Part shown: in pieces, positions 8,805 to 18,400 of the stretch
Layout of the letters: each line of letters starts with the position of its first letter
Numbering within the stretch: the stretch's first letter is position 1
Source of the DNA: JBJXHN01 sp046233135
GTDB lineage: Bacteria; Pseudomonadota; Alphaproteobacteria; Rhodospirillales; Rhodospirillaceae
NCBI GenBank assembly: GCA_046233135.1
Contig: JBJXHN010000001.1
Coordinates: forward strand, 682,001 to 746,000
Direction: 5' to 3'
Length of the DNA: 64,000 nucleotides
Position numbers and translations under genes: made by a program
The notes under the pieces: model-generated
The model's database searches: none
The model's input: only the letters and a program-made list of their open reading frames with translations
Told to the model about the DNA's origin: nothing

Positions 8805-10475
8805 CTAACGGTCCTGGAAGCTTTCGTCCATGGTGCGCAGGATCGGATACAGGAAGTAGGACAAGACCGTTCGTTCCCCAACCCGGATTTCGGCATTCAC
8901 CCCCATCCCGGGCATGATGGAAATGCGGTCGTCGGCGGTATCCTGATTCATGGAAACCCGTGCCCGATAGAAAGCGCCCTGGCCTTTGCTGCCGCCACTT
9001 CGGCCACTTTCTGGCGGAGCGACGGCACCGCGATTGTCGGGCACTTCCGCATCCGCACTGATCGCCGTGATCTCGCCGTTGACGATGCCGAATTTCTGGA
9101 ACGGAAAGGCATCCAGCTTCAGCCGCACCGGCGAGCCCACTTCGATTCCGCGAATGTCCTCGGCCGGGATCTGAACCAGCGCCTCGAACTTCGCCGTATC
9201 GGGCACCAGACTGACCACCGGTTCGGCCGTGCGCAGGACCGACCCGACCGAATAATCGGTCACACTGACCACACGCGAATCCACCGGTGCCCGCAAGGTG
9301 ACCATGTCCTGGCGACGCTGTGCCTTGGTGATTTCCTCGTCCACATTGGCCAGGCGGCTGCGCACGTCCATCAACTCGTCGGCCAGATCCTTCTTGTTGC
9401 CGGTTACCGTCGCGGCGAATTTCGCGCGGGCCCGCTTCTGGTCTTCCATGGCGGCGGAGATTTCGTTGACCGTTGCGTCGATCTGCCGTTCCACTTCCTG
9501 GCGGATGCGCCGGGCGTCCAGCAAGTTGACCCGGGACCCCACCCCTTCCCGCTCCAGGGTGCGGTACATGTTTTCATGCTCGGTCACGGTTTCAAGCTGT
9601 TCGCGGTAGTGCCCCAGATCCTCTTCAAGCTGCAGGATCTTGGCCGCCAGGGCATCGATTTCCGCCTGAACGGCCTGGCGCTCCGCCGCCAGATTGGCCT
9701 GATGGTTCTCGAACACCGTCCGCTGAATCAGGGTGTAGTCATCCAGCGGACCTTCGGGCGCGTACCCGTCGTCCATCAGTTCCGCCCGCACCCGGTCATG
9801 CTGGGCCTGCAAGCTCGCTTTCTGCTCCCGAAGGCTGGTCAGGTCCGCCGTGGAAAACGTGGGATCCAGGGCGGCCACCACCTCGCCGGCCTTGACGCGA
9901 TCCCCGATGGTGACGTTGATTTCGCGAATTACCGTGGTTTCCAGCGGCTGCAGCGTGATGGATGGCCGGTCGGTCACCACGCGGCCCCGGGCCATGACGG
10001 TCATGTCCATGGTGGCCAGGGATGCCCAGGTCAGTCCGACGACAACGATCATCAGAATCAGATAGACCATCGCCCGGGCATAAAACGGCAAAGGCCGGTT
10101 TTCAACGGCCAGGGCCGGCGGCTGATAGGCAACGACATCCGGATCCCGCAGCGTGGCGTTCCAGTCCAGGCTGCGGTTTTCGTTGACCCGGGTCCACCCC
10201 ATCCGCCGAAGGATGGGACCCACCTCGTTCTTGAACGGCGCGGCCTTCTCCTCCGCCGCTCCGTCGTCCGGAACGGCCGGCGGGGGCGCGGCGGGGTCCC
10301 CGTCGTCCGGAACGGGGTCCTCGGGCCGGGAGGGCGCAGCCTCCTCGGCCGGCTGTTCCTTGCCGGCCGGGGTCACCGCTTCAGAATCGGCGCTTTCTTC
10401 CTTCGGAGTTTGCGACACTCTATTCCTGTCGTCTTGAGCAGTTTCTACGGGTTCCCTCTGAGCGTCTCTCATCAC
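8805..10475 (-). CDS. Type I secretion periplasmic adaptor (HlyD family)
   Basis: A 556-residue membrane fusion protein bridging an inner-membrane ABC exporter to an outer-membrane channel. The first 120 residues are cytoplasmic and rich in Pro, Glu and Ala, much longer than in HlyD. One membrane helix follows (about 130-155, YLILMIVVVGLTWASLATM), then a lipoyl-like half (GRVVTDRPSITLQPLE), a long coiled-coil hairpin (about 215-390) and the beta-barrel (IPAEDIRGIEVGSPVRLKLD). The C-terminus LSYFLYPILRTMDESFQDR is the usual HlyD/PrtE ending. It overlaps the ABC gene by 4 bp (ATGA), so the two are coupled. No TolC-type gene is nearby; the outer-membrane part must be elsewhere. Confidence 0.92.
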   Translation of the reverse strand: MMRDAQREPVETAQDDRNRVSQTPKEESADSEAVTPAGKEQPAEEAAPSRPEDPVPDDGDPAAPPPAVPDDGAAEEKAAPFKNEVGPILRRMGWTRVNENRSLDWNATLRDPDVVAYQPPALAVENRPLPFYARAMVYLILMIVVVGLTWASLATMDMTVMARGRVVTDRPSITLQPLETTVIREINVTIGDRVKAGEVVAALDPTFSTADLTSLREQKASLQAQHDRVRAELMDDGYAPEGPLDDYTLIQRTVFENHQANLAAERQAVQAEIDALAAKILQLEEDLGHYREQLETVTEHENMYRTLEREGVGSRVNLLDARRIRQEVERQIDATVNEISAAMEDQKRARAKFAATVTGNKKDLADELMDVRSRLANVDEEITKAQRRQDMVTLRAPVDSRVVSVTDYSVGSVLRTAEPVVSLVPDTAKFEALVQIPAEDIRGIEVGSPVRLKLDAFPFQKFGIVNGEITAISADAEVPDNRGAVAPPESGRSGGSKGQGAFYRARVSMNQDTADDRISIMPGMGVNAEIRVGERTVLSYFLYPILRTMDESFQDR

Positions 10476-12682
10476 ACGGTCCCCATTTCCGGCTTAGCCG
10501 GCGCTGCTGGTGCAAACCCTCTCATCTGCTGGCGCCACAGCATTTGATAGAGCGCGCAATCCTTCAACAATTGCTGATGCGTGCCGATGCCGACCCGCTG
10601 CCCCTGCTCCAGCACCAGGATCGAGTCGGCTTCCGTCAACGACATGAGGCGGTGGGAAATGATGATCAGCGTGCGGCCTCTGGCGATCTTCTTCAGGTTT
10701 TCCTGAATCAGCGCCTCGCTTTCCGGGTCAAGGGCACTGGTTGCTTCGTCCAGGATCAGAATGCGAGGTTTGCGCACCAAAGCCCGGGCGATGGCCAGGC
10801 GCTGCTTCTGGCCGCCGGAAAGGTTGTTGCCGTTCTCTTCCAGCAGGGTATCGAAGCCGCGCGGCAGCCGCTCGATAAACTCCATGGCACCGGCCAGCTT
10901 CGCGGCATCGGCAATTTCCTCGAACGACGCACCGACCTTGCCCATGCCGATGTTTTCCCGGACCGTTCCCTTGAAGATGAAACTGTCCTGAAGGACCACG
11001 CCGATATTGCTGCGCAGATATTCCAGGTCGATTTCCCGGCAGTCCTGACCGTCGATACGCACCACCCCCTGGCCCGTGCTGTACATCCCCTGCATCAGCC
11101 TGGTGATGGTGGTCTTTCCCGATCCGGACCGCCCGACGATGCCGAAGATGGTCCCGGCCGGGACATTGAAGTCCACGTGATCCAGGATCAGCCGCTCGCT
11201 GCCGGCATAGCCGAAGCTGACCTTTTCGAACTGGATGGTACCCCGCAGGTTGTTCATGCGCATGCCGCGGTGCTCCCGCGCCCGCTCCGGCGGAGAGTTC
11301 ATGATCTGCCCCAGCATTTCGGTCGCCAGCGCCGTTTCCTGATAGACATGAACCAGGCCGACGAGGCGTTGCAGGGGGTTGGCCACCCGGCCGGCGACCA
11401 TATTGAAGGCGATCAGCGCACCGATGGTCAGGTCGCCTTCGAACACCTGATAGGCTCCGAACCCGATAATGGCCACGGACAAGGCTTTTTGCAGCCATTG
11501 CGTGATCTCTTCCGCAGCGGCAGAGAAGCGCCCGACGGCATAGTTCTGATCGACCGTATCGGCGGAGCGGTTTTCCCATTTTTCCCGCTGCTGCGGTTCC
11601 AGGGCCAGGGACTTGATGGTGCGCATGCCGCTGATCGCTTCGACCAGCATTGACTGGCGCTGCCCCTCTGCCTGGTAAAGGGCCGTCAGCTTGCGGCGCA
11701 GCGGGCCGATCATGAAGAAGATGATCGCCGCGGTAACCCCCGTGAACCCGAGCACCAGCAAGGTCAGGGCCGGACTGTACATCAGCATGATCGGAATGAA
11801 GACGAACAGCGCCAGCGAATCCAGGATGGTCAGGAACAGGTTGCCGGTCAGGAAGTTGCGGATCTTCTCCGCCTGCTGCATGTGCTTGACCAGAACGCCG
11901 GTCGGCGCGCGTTCGAAAAAGTCGATGGGCAGGCGGCTCAAATGACCAAAGGTCTGGCTGGCAACCCGGATGTCGATCTTGTTTGTGGCGAACAGCAGCA
12001 GATAGCGGCGCAGGAAACTGAGAATGCCATCGAACGAAATGGCGATCAGCACACCGACGGTCAGTGAAATCAGCGTTGCCTCGACCTGATGCACCAGCAC
12101 TTTGTCGATGACCAGCTGAAAGAAAATGGGGATGGCCAGGGCGAACAGGTGCATCAGCACGGAAGCGATGGCGACATCCCGGAACTGCGCCTTCTGAAGG
12201 ATCAGTTCCGGGATGAACCACGCCAGATCAAAACGCCGGCGGGACAGCGTCGAGAGGGTTTTGGGGCGCAGCAGCATCACCTCGCCGCTCCACGCCGCTT
12301 CGAACCGCTCCCGGCTCAAGGTCAGCAACTCGGGCTTGCCGGTCATGGGATCGATCACGCCGATTTCCATACCGCTGCCATCTTCCCCGGCGCGCCGGAC
12401 ACCGACCACAACGACGAACCGGTCGTTGGACAGCCGGGCGATTACCGGGAAAACCTCCTTCAGGTTGACGAATTCGGCCGTCGTCAGCCGCTTCCATCGG
12501 GCAGAAAAACCCTGATCACCCGCGATCTTCCGCAAATGATCGGGCGTCGCCTCCTTCGACCCCAGGCCATAGGTGTGGGTCAGATCCTGCTGGGACAGAT
12601 CCACACCATGGCGGCTGGCGCAAAAAACCAGACAGATCAGGCCTGTGCTGATCTCCGGAAGGTGTTCACCTTGGGGTGCCAT
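10472..12682 (-). CDS. Type I secretion ABC exporter with inactive C39-like domain
   Basis: This 736-residue exporter has a C39-peptidase-like domain (about 10-135), a six-helix membrane domain (about 165-440) and an ATPase with Walker A GRSGSGKTT, signature LSGGQKQR and Walker B ILILDEATSALD. In the N-terminal domain the catalytic Cys position reads Thr (ISTGLICLV) and the His position reads Arg (NDRFVVVV). It should therefore bind rather than cleave cargo, as in HlyB. Overlap with the HlyD gene and a 21-bp gap from the small upstream gene make a three-gene operon. The cargo is probably the divergent NIDO/FG-GAP protein; that link is inference. Confidence 0.92.
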   Translation of the reverse strand: MAPQGEHLPEISTGLICLVFCASRHGVDLSQQDLTHTYGLGSKEATPDHLRKIAGDQGFSARWKRLTTAEFVNLKEVFPVIARLSNDRFVVVVGVRRAGEDGSGMEIGVIDPMTGKPELLTLSRERFEAAWSGEVMLLRPKTLSTLSRRRFDLAWFIPELILQKAQFRDVAIASVLMHLFALAIPIFFQLVIDKVLVHQVEATLISLTVGVLIAISFDGILSFLRRYLLLFATNKIDIRVASQTFGHLSRLPIDFFERAPTGVLVKHMQQAEKIRNFLTGNLFLTILDSLALFVFIPIMLMYSPALTLLVLGFTGVTAAIIFFMIGPLRRKLTALYQAEGQRQSMLVEAISGMRTIKSLALEPQQREKWENRSADTVDQNYAVGRFSAAAEEITQWLQKALSVAIIGFGAYQVFEGDLTIGALIAFNMVAGRVANPLQRLVGLVHVYQETALATEMLGQIMNSPPERAREHRGMRMNNLRGTIQFEKVSFGYAGSERLILDHVDFNVPAGTIFGIVGRSGSGKTTITRLMQGMYSTGQGVVRIDGQDCREIDLEYLRSNIGVVLQDSFIFKGTVRENIGMGKVGASFEEIADAAKLAGAMEFIERLPRGFDTLLEENGNNLSGGQKQRLAIARALVRKPRILILDEATSALDPESEALIQENLKKIARGRTLIIISHRLMSLTEADSILVLEQGQRVGIGTHQQLLKDCALYQMLWRQQMRGFAPAAPAKPEMGTV

Positions 12683-12703
12683 AACCTGATCCCTGACCGC
12701 ACC

Positions 12704-13024
12704 TTACACTTCGGGGAAATTGGGCGACACCGGAACACTTTTTTCCGCCGAGTCGGGCTGGGTACCGACCGCCTTCTCCGGATCCCCGCCCTTGCCGGCG
12801 TTCTCCCCACGCATGTTCAAGAGACGCTGGTGCGTCTGGTGAAGGGCTGTCAGCAGCTCCATAAAAGCCGCATCTGTCAACACCAGCTTGTGGCAAGGAG
12901 ACCGCTTCGGCTGCGTGTCATCCGGCGAACTGGCCGCATCAAATTGCACCAGCTCAATTCGCAACGTGTTCGAAACATACCCCACGGAACCGACACCATC
13001 AGCAAACGTAACACCTACGGACAT
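12704..13024 (-). CDS. Small unknown protein, first gene of the type I secretion operon
   Basis: A 106-residue soluble protein I do not recognise. The start at MSVGVTFADGVGSVGYVSN is preceded by an AGAGG ribosome-binding site; the frame stays open to 13147, but the extra 41 residues look non-coding. The first 70 residues alternate strands and a helix (LRIELVQFD, then LVLTDAAFMELLTALHQTH), a pattern loosely like small DUF3467-type proteins. The last 35 residues are charged and Pro/Ser-rich, probably disordered. No signal peptide or membrane helix is seen. It sits 21 bp before the exporter gene, so it may be a chaperone or regulator of the secreted protein, or a short cargo itself. None of this is established. 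Confidence 0.6.
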   Translation of the reverse strand: MSVGVTFADGVGSVGYVSNTLRIELVQFDAASSPDDTQPKRSPCHKLVLTDAAFMELLTALHQTHQRLLNMRGENAGKGGDPEKAVGTQPDSAEKSVPVSPNFPEV

Positions 13025-13570
13025 GGCAGACCTCTCACCCTCAGCGCAAACATTGTCTGGAGAGTTTCCCTCGCCTCGCTCTCCCTTATAAAGGGTTGTA
13101 TCAAAGTTCGCCTGACTGGACACCCCTTGATTTTGCGGTGCGCCCACTCGTTTTAGCTACTTCAGGATGATGATGAATTTTATTGAATTTATACTTTTGG
13201 CTCTTAACGACTAAAAGAGGCATTGACCCACCGTAAAACCCCTTCACCACAAGTGTTATATCCACCAAAAAGTGCACAAACATACAAACCAAAGTCGCAT
13301 CTCCCCAGAAACACCACAATACCCCCCGCAAGACAAGCATCCCTGTGAGCGGTCGGATAACACAGACAACATACAAATCAGAAGATCTATACACACCAAT
13401 ACACCTAGTATTATTTTAAAATATAGACCGGTAACTTATGTTAACTATCGTGTATAATAAGTATAAAATACCCTGGAACAAGGATAGAGAATCTCTTCTT
13501 CTTGACTCGTGCCTATCATTCCATCTAGGGTTTCGGAGCGGAACAAGCGACCTCTTACCTGATTTAAGGT
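13025..13570. promoter_or_regulatory. AT-rich divergent intergenic region between secretion operon and NIDO gene
   Basis: About 546 bp without a convincing gene. From about 13150 to 13500 the composition drops sharply to AT-rich, with runs such as TATTATTTTAAAATATA, in strong contrast to the GC-rich flanks. A TATAAT hexamer lies at 13453-13458, about 110 bp before the NIDO start, as a possible -10 box, without a clear -35. The region must carry promoters for both directions. AT-rich spacers like this are common targets of xenogeneic silencers, and of MucR- or Ros-type regulators in alphaproteobacteria. Confidence 0.5.
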
Positions 13571-15316
13571 ATGAGTGCGGTTGCAGACTGGAAGCCAGCG
13601 AAAGAAGCCCTCGTGTCCGAAGGCGATGAGGCAGTCATTGGCGTGGAAAGCGAAGAGGAATCCGAGATGTCTTACTACTTTTCTCGAAGCAACAGCTTAG
13701 TGAACGGTTTGGGTGGCTCTGCCGGTTTTGGCGAGAACTCTCTGACCCGCAACGACGACTCTTACACCCGGATTGACCTGACGTCTGTGTTTAGTGCGGG
13801 CCTGAACTTCTTCGGCACGAACTACACCAGCATGTACGTCAACAACAACGGCAACGTTACTTTCAACTCCGGCCAGAGCACCTACACGCCGTACGGTATT
13901 ACCGGCAACACAAGAAACCCGATCATCGCGCCGTATTTCGCCGACGTCGACACCCGAGGTGGCACGTCATATACGACGTACGGTGGCAACTCCCGTGGAA
14001 CGAACCTCGTTTACTATGATTTCGACACGATCAATGACGTCATTACAATAACTTGGGACGACGTCGGCTTCTACTACGCCGACAACAGCCTGGTGAATGC
14101 TTTCCAGCTGCAAATCTCGCGTGTGAACAGCACCGATTTCGACATGGCATTCCGCTACGAAAGCATCAACTGGACCACGGGCGACGCGTCCGGCGGCAGC
14201 AATGGTCTGGGCGGTACCGTGGCCCGCGCCGGCTGGTCGGCCGGTGATGGCAGCAACTACTACGAACTGAACATGTCCGGCAGCCAGTCCAACATGCTGC
14301 GTCTGGACTCCCTGGTGGGCAACACCGGCCGGACCGGCGTCTGGACCTTCAGTGTCCGCAACGGCCAGCCGGACAACCCCTGGCTCAGCCCCCTGGCGAA
14401 CCGCAACGACTTCAACGGCGACGGTTACGCCGACATGCTGTGGTTCAACTCCAGCACTCGCGAAATCGCGATCTGGAGCATGCAGGGCTTCAGCCGCATC
14501 GGTGCCTCTGCCATTCAGAACACCGTCAATCCGGCCTGGGATGTGGTGGATACCGGTGACTACGACGCCAACGGCCGGACCGACATCCTGTTCCGCCGGA
14601 TTTCCACCGGCGATCTGGCGGTCTGGTCGATGGACGGCCTCTCCCGCGCCACCTCTGCCATCTCGACCTCCAGCGGCGGCGGCATTGCCAGTTCGACCAG
14701 CATCGCCGGTTCCGGTGACCTGAACGGCGACGGAATGGACGATATCATCCTCCATGACGTCAACGGTGATGTGTCCGTGGCCTTCATGGAATCCGGTCTG
14801 GCGCTGGGCACCCAGCAGGTTATCCAGCGCGGAGTCAACCCCGACTGGACAATTGCCGGCATGGGTGACTTCGATGGCGATCTGGACGGTGACATCCTGT
14901 GGCGCAACACCTCCACCGGTCTGGTTGCCGTGTGGCTGATGGACGGTGCGACCCGGACCTTGGGGGCGGTTGTCCAGGAAACGGTGGACAGCAACTGGAC
15001 CCTGGCCACCACCGGTGACTTCGACGGCAACGGCACCACGGATATCCTGTGGCGTCACACCGACGGCCGCGTAGCCAACTGGCTGATGAACGGCACCAGC
15101 CGCCTGGGTTCGGGCATCATCAACGCCGACAGCCCGCTGTCCGACAACTGGGAAATCGCCGACGCCACCGACTTCGATGGCAACGGCTCCGACGATATCT
15201 TGCTGCGCAACTCCAACGACGGCACCGTGGCCATCTGGACCGTTGAAACCAGCACCCGCACCGGTGGCGCCATCGTACAGGACGGCGTTCTGTCCGAATG
15301 GACGATCGCCAGCTAA
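13571..15316 (+). CDS. NIDO-domain and FG-GAP/VCBS repeat secreted protein
   Basis: A 581-residue protein with no Sec signal. After an acidic leader of about 33 residues comes a nidogen-like (NIDO) domain, about 60-265 (MYVNNNGNVTFNSG, IIAPYFADVDTRG, ITITWDDVGFYY). Six FG-GAP/VCBS-like blades of about 48 residues follow, each with a calcium-loop motif such as DFNGDGYAD, DYDANGRTD, DLNGDGMDD and DFDGNGSDD, then IW or VW strands. The start has a TAAGG box just upstream; an internal Met at MSYYFSRS (residue 33) is an alternative. It is divergent from the type I exporter, so it is probably exported to the surface as an adhesin or matrix protein. No RTX nonapeptide block is present, which is unusual for such cargo. 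Confidence 0.8.
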   Translation: MSAVADWKPAKEALVSEGDEAVIGVESEEESEMSYYFSRSNSLVNGLGGSAGFGENSLTRNDDSYTRIDLTSVFSAGLNFFGTNYTSMYVNNNGNVTFNSGQSTYTPYGITGNTRNPIIAPYFADVDTRGGTSYTTYGGNSRGTNLVYYDFDTINDVITITWDDVGFYYADNSLVNAFQLQISRVNSTDFDMAFRYESINWTTGDASGGSNGLGGTVARAGWSAGDGSNYYELNMSGSQSNMLRLDSLVGNTGRTGVWTFSVRNGQPDNPWLSPLANRNDFNGDGYADMLWFNSSTREIAIWSMQGFSRIGASAIQNTVNPAWDVVDTGDYDANGRTDILFRRISTGDLAVWSMDGLSRATSAISTSSGGGIASSTSIAGSGDLNGDGMDDIILHDVNGDVSVAFMESGLALGTQQVIQRGVNPDWTIAGMGDFDGDLDGDILWRNTSTGLVAVWLMDGATRTLGAVVQETVDSNWTLATTGDFDGNGTTDILWRHTDGRVANWLMNGTSRLGSGIINADSPLSDNWEIADATDFDGNGSDDILLRNSNDGTVAIWTVETSTRTGGAIVQDGVLSEWTIAS

Positions 15317-15374
15317 CACCTGCGCCTGCTTGTTCCCGGGGGGGGCCGAAAGGATCCCCCGGACCAAATCAAAA

Positions 15375-15405
15375 CGGCGATGAGGGTCCCCTCATCGCCG
15401 TTTTT
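15375..15405. terminator. Bidirectional intrinsic terminator between NIDO gene and mfd
   Basis: CGGCGATGAGGG pairs with CCCTCATCGCCG, with two to four loop bases, followed by TTTTT on the plus strand. On the minus strand the same stem is followed by TTTTGATTT. It lies between two convergent genes (stops at 15316 and 15483) and can serve both. Confidence 0.85.
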
Positions 15406-15482
15406 GCTGTGCGGTGCTCGCGGTGTTCCGGCGTGTTGCTGCCGGGGTCCTCCTCCCGAACGCCTCGGTTGACGGCCGCCTT

Positions 15483-18400
15483 CTAACCGCCGTCTCCTCT
15501 GGCGATTTTCGACAGCGTCTTCATCAGGCTGCCCAGTCCTTCGATTCGCTTGGGCGCCACTTCCCAATCCCGGCGCACCACCAGCTTGTGATCCGGCCGC
15601 AGCTTGACGCTGGCCACCTGCTGGCTGATGAAGCGCACCAGACCGGCGGGGTTGGGGAATTCGTTGTTGCGGAAGGCGATCACCGCGCCCTTGGGTCCGG
15701 CATCGACCTTTTCCGCATTGGCCATCCGGCAATGGACCTTGATGGTCACCACCTTCAGCAGGTTCTCCACTTCCGGCGGCAGGGGGCCGAAGCGGTCGAT
15801 CATCTCGCCGGCCATATCCTCCACTTCCGCCTCGTCTGCCAATCCGGCGATGCGGCGATAGAGCCCCAGCCGCAGGTTCAGATCCTTCACATAGCTGTCG
15901 GGGATCAGGATCGGTGTGCCCAGCTGAATCTGCGGCGACCATTCGCTGGCCCCCTCGTCCAGGCCCTGCCCTTCCCGGGCCGCAGCCACGGCTTCTTCCA
16001 GCAGCTGCTGGTACAGCTCGATGCCCACTTCCTTGATGTGGCCCGACTGCTCGTCGCCCAGCAGGTTGCCGGCCCCGCGAATATCCAGGTCGTGACTGGC
16101 CAGCGTGAAGCCTGCCCCCAGGGTATCCAGGGTCTGCATCACGTCCAGCCGCTTCTCCGCCGCCTTGGTCAGCGTCCGGCCCGGGGGCAGGGTCAGATAG
16201 GCATAGCCCCGCGCCCGCGACCGCCCCACCCGGCCGCGCAGCTGATACAGCTGGGCGAGGCCGAACATGTCGGCGCGGTGGATGATGATGGTGTTGACGC
16301 GCGGCATGTCCAGGCCGCTTTCGACGATGTTGGTGGCCACCAGCACGTCGTATTCGCCCTCGGCGAAAGCGGTCATCACCTCCTCCAGGCGCGTCGCGGC
16401 CATCTGGCCGTGGGCGACCACCGCCCGCACTTCGGGCACCAGGGCCTTCAGGCGGTCCATCACCTGGTCGATGTCGTTCAGGCGCGGGCAAACGTAGAAG
16501 CACTGACCGCCGCGATAGCGCTCCCGCAGGATCGCTTCGCGCACCACCACCGGGTCGAAGGGCAGCACGAAGGTGCGGACGGCCAGACGGTCCACCGGCG
16601 GGGTGGCGATGATGCTCATCTCCCGCACCCCGGTCAGGGCGAGTTGCAGGGTCCGCGGGATCGGCGTGGCGGTCAGGGTCAGCACGTGCACATCGGCGCG
16701 CAGCTGCTTCAGCCGTTCCTTGTGGGCGACGCCGAAGTGCTGTTCCTCATCGACGATCAGCAGGCCCAGGTCCTTGAAGCTGATCGACTTGGCGAGCAGG
16801 GCATGGGTGCCGACGACGATGTCGACGGTGCCCTTGGTCATCTCGTCCTTGATCAGCTTGGCGTCCTTGCCGGTCACCAGCCGCGACAGCTGGCCGACCC
16901 GCACCGGCAGGCCCTGGAAGCGTTCCCGGAAGGTCAGGTAGTGCTGACGGGCCAGCAGGGTCGTGGGCACCACCACCGCCACCTGACGCCCCGTCAGGGC
17001 GACGGCGAAGGCCGCCCGCAGGGCCACTTCGGTCTTGCCGAAGCCCACGTCGCCACAGATCAGCCGGTCCATGGGCTTGCCCGAGGCCATGTCGTCCAGG
17101 GTCTCGGCGATGGCGCGCAGCTGGTCGTCGGTCTCCGCATAGGGGAAACGGGCGGCGAATTCGTCGTAGAGCCCCTCCTGGGACTGGATCACCGCTCCGG
17201 GCCGCAGATGGCGGGCGGCGGCCACCTGGATCAGCTTTTCCGCCATATCACGGATGCGCTGCTTCAGCTTGGCCTTGCGGGCCTGCCAGGCCACGCCGCC
17301 CAGCTTGTCCAGCTGCACCCCCGCCTGCTCCGAGCCATACCGGCTCAGCACTTCGATGTTTTCCACCGGCACATACAGACGGTTGTTGTCCGCATAGGCG
17401 ATGCGCAGACAGTCGTGTGGAGCCCCGCCGGCGGTCAGGGTTTCCAGCCCCTCGTACCGGCCGATGCCGTGTTCCACATGGACCACCAGGTCGCCGTCGG
17501 CCAGGGCGCCGACATCGGGGATGAACTTGTCGCCCAGTTTGCGCTTGCGCACCGGCCGGGACATGCGGTCGCCGAGCACGTCGGTTTCCGAGATCACCGC
17601 CAGTCCCGGTCCCTCGAACCCCCGTTCCAGGCCCAGGGCCAGCACCACCGTGGCCTTGGGCGCCCGCTCCATGGCCTCGGCCCAGCTTTCGGCAGTGACC
17701 ACCGGGCTCAGGCCATGTTCCCGCAGCAGGCCGGCCAGCCGGTCCCGCGCGGTCAGCGAGGCCGAGGCCAGCAGCACCTGCATCCCCGCGCCGCGCAGGC
17801 CGTTCACATGTTCGACCACCGCTTCGTAGATATTGGCGCCGGCCCGGGCGCGGATGTCGGCGAAGTCGTGGCCGGGGCGGCCCTTGGCATCCACCACCGG
17901 CACCATGCCCCCCACGTCGGGCGCGGCATAGGGGCTGAAGGCCCCGCCGGGACGCGGGGCCACATGACGCTCGAACTCGACCGTATCGAGAAACAGACGA
18001 TCCGGAGTCAGCGGATTGTAGACCATGCCGCCATCCCGCCCGGCGTTTTCGGCCTGGGAAACGGACAGGCGGGCCTCGAAATACTCGTGGATCTGGTCCA
18101 GCCGGGACTGCATCGCCGCATCCAGCCCGGAATCCAGGGTCACCGGCCCCTCGGGCACATAGGCGAACAGGGTGTCCATGCCATCGTGGAACAGCGGCAG
18201 CCAGTGTTCCATGCCCAGAAAGCTCTGGCCGGCGGAAATGGCCTCGTACAGGGCGTCGTCCCGGCTGGGCTGGCCGAACAGCTCGCGGTAGGCGGAGCGG
18301 AAGCGGGCGATGGACTCCTTGTCCAGAACCGTTTCGCTCATGGGCCGCAGAATCAGCGTGTCCAGGGTGCCCGTGGTCCGTTGGGAGACCGGATCGAAAC

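Noticed and set aside
13101..13394. 97-codon hydrophobic frame on the minus strand in the AT-rich spacer
   Set aside because: It overlaps the start of the small secretion-operon gene, has no clear ribosome-binding site and has erratic composition. It is probably chance in AT-rich DNA.
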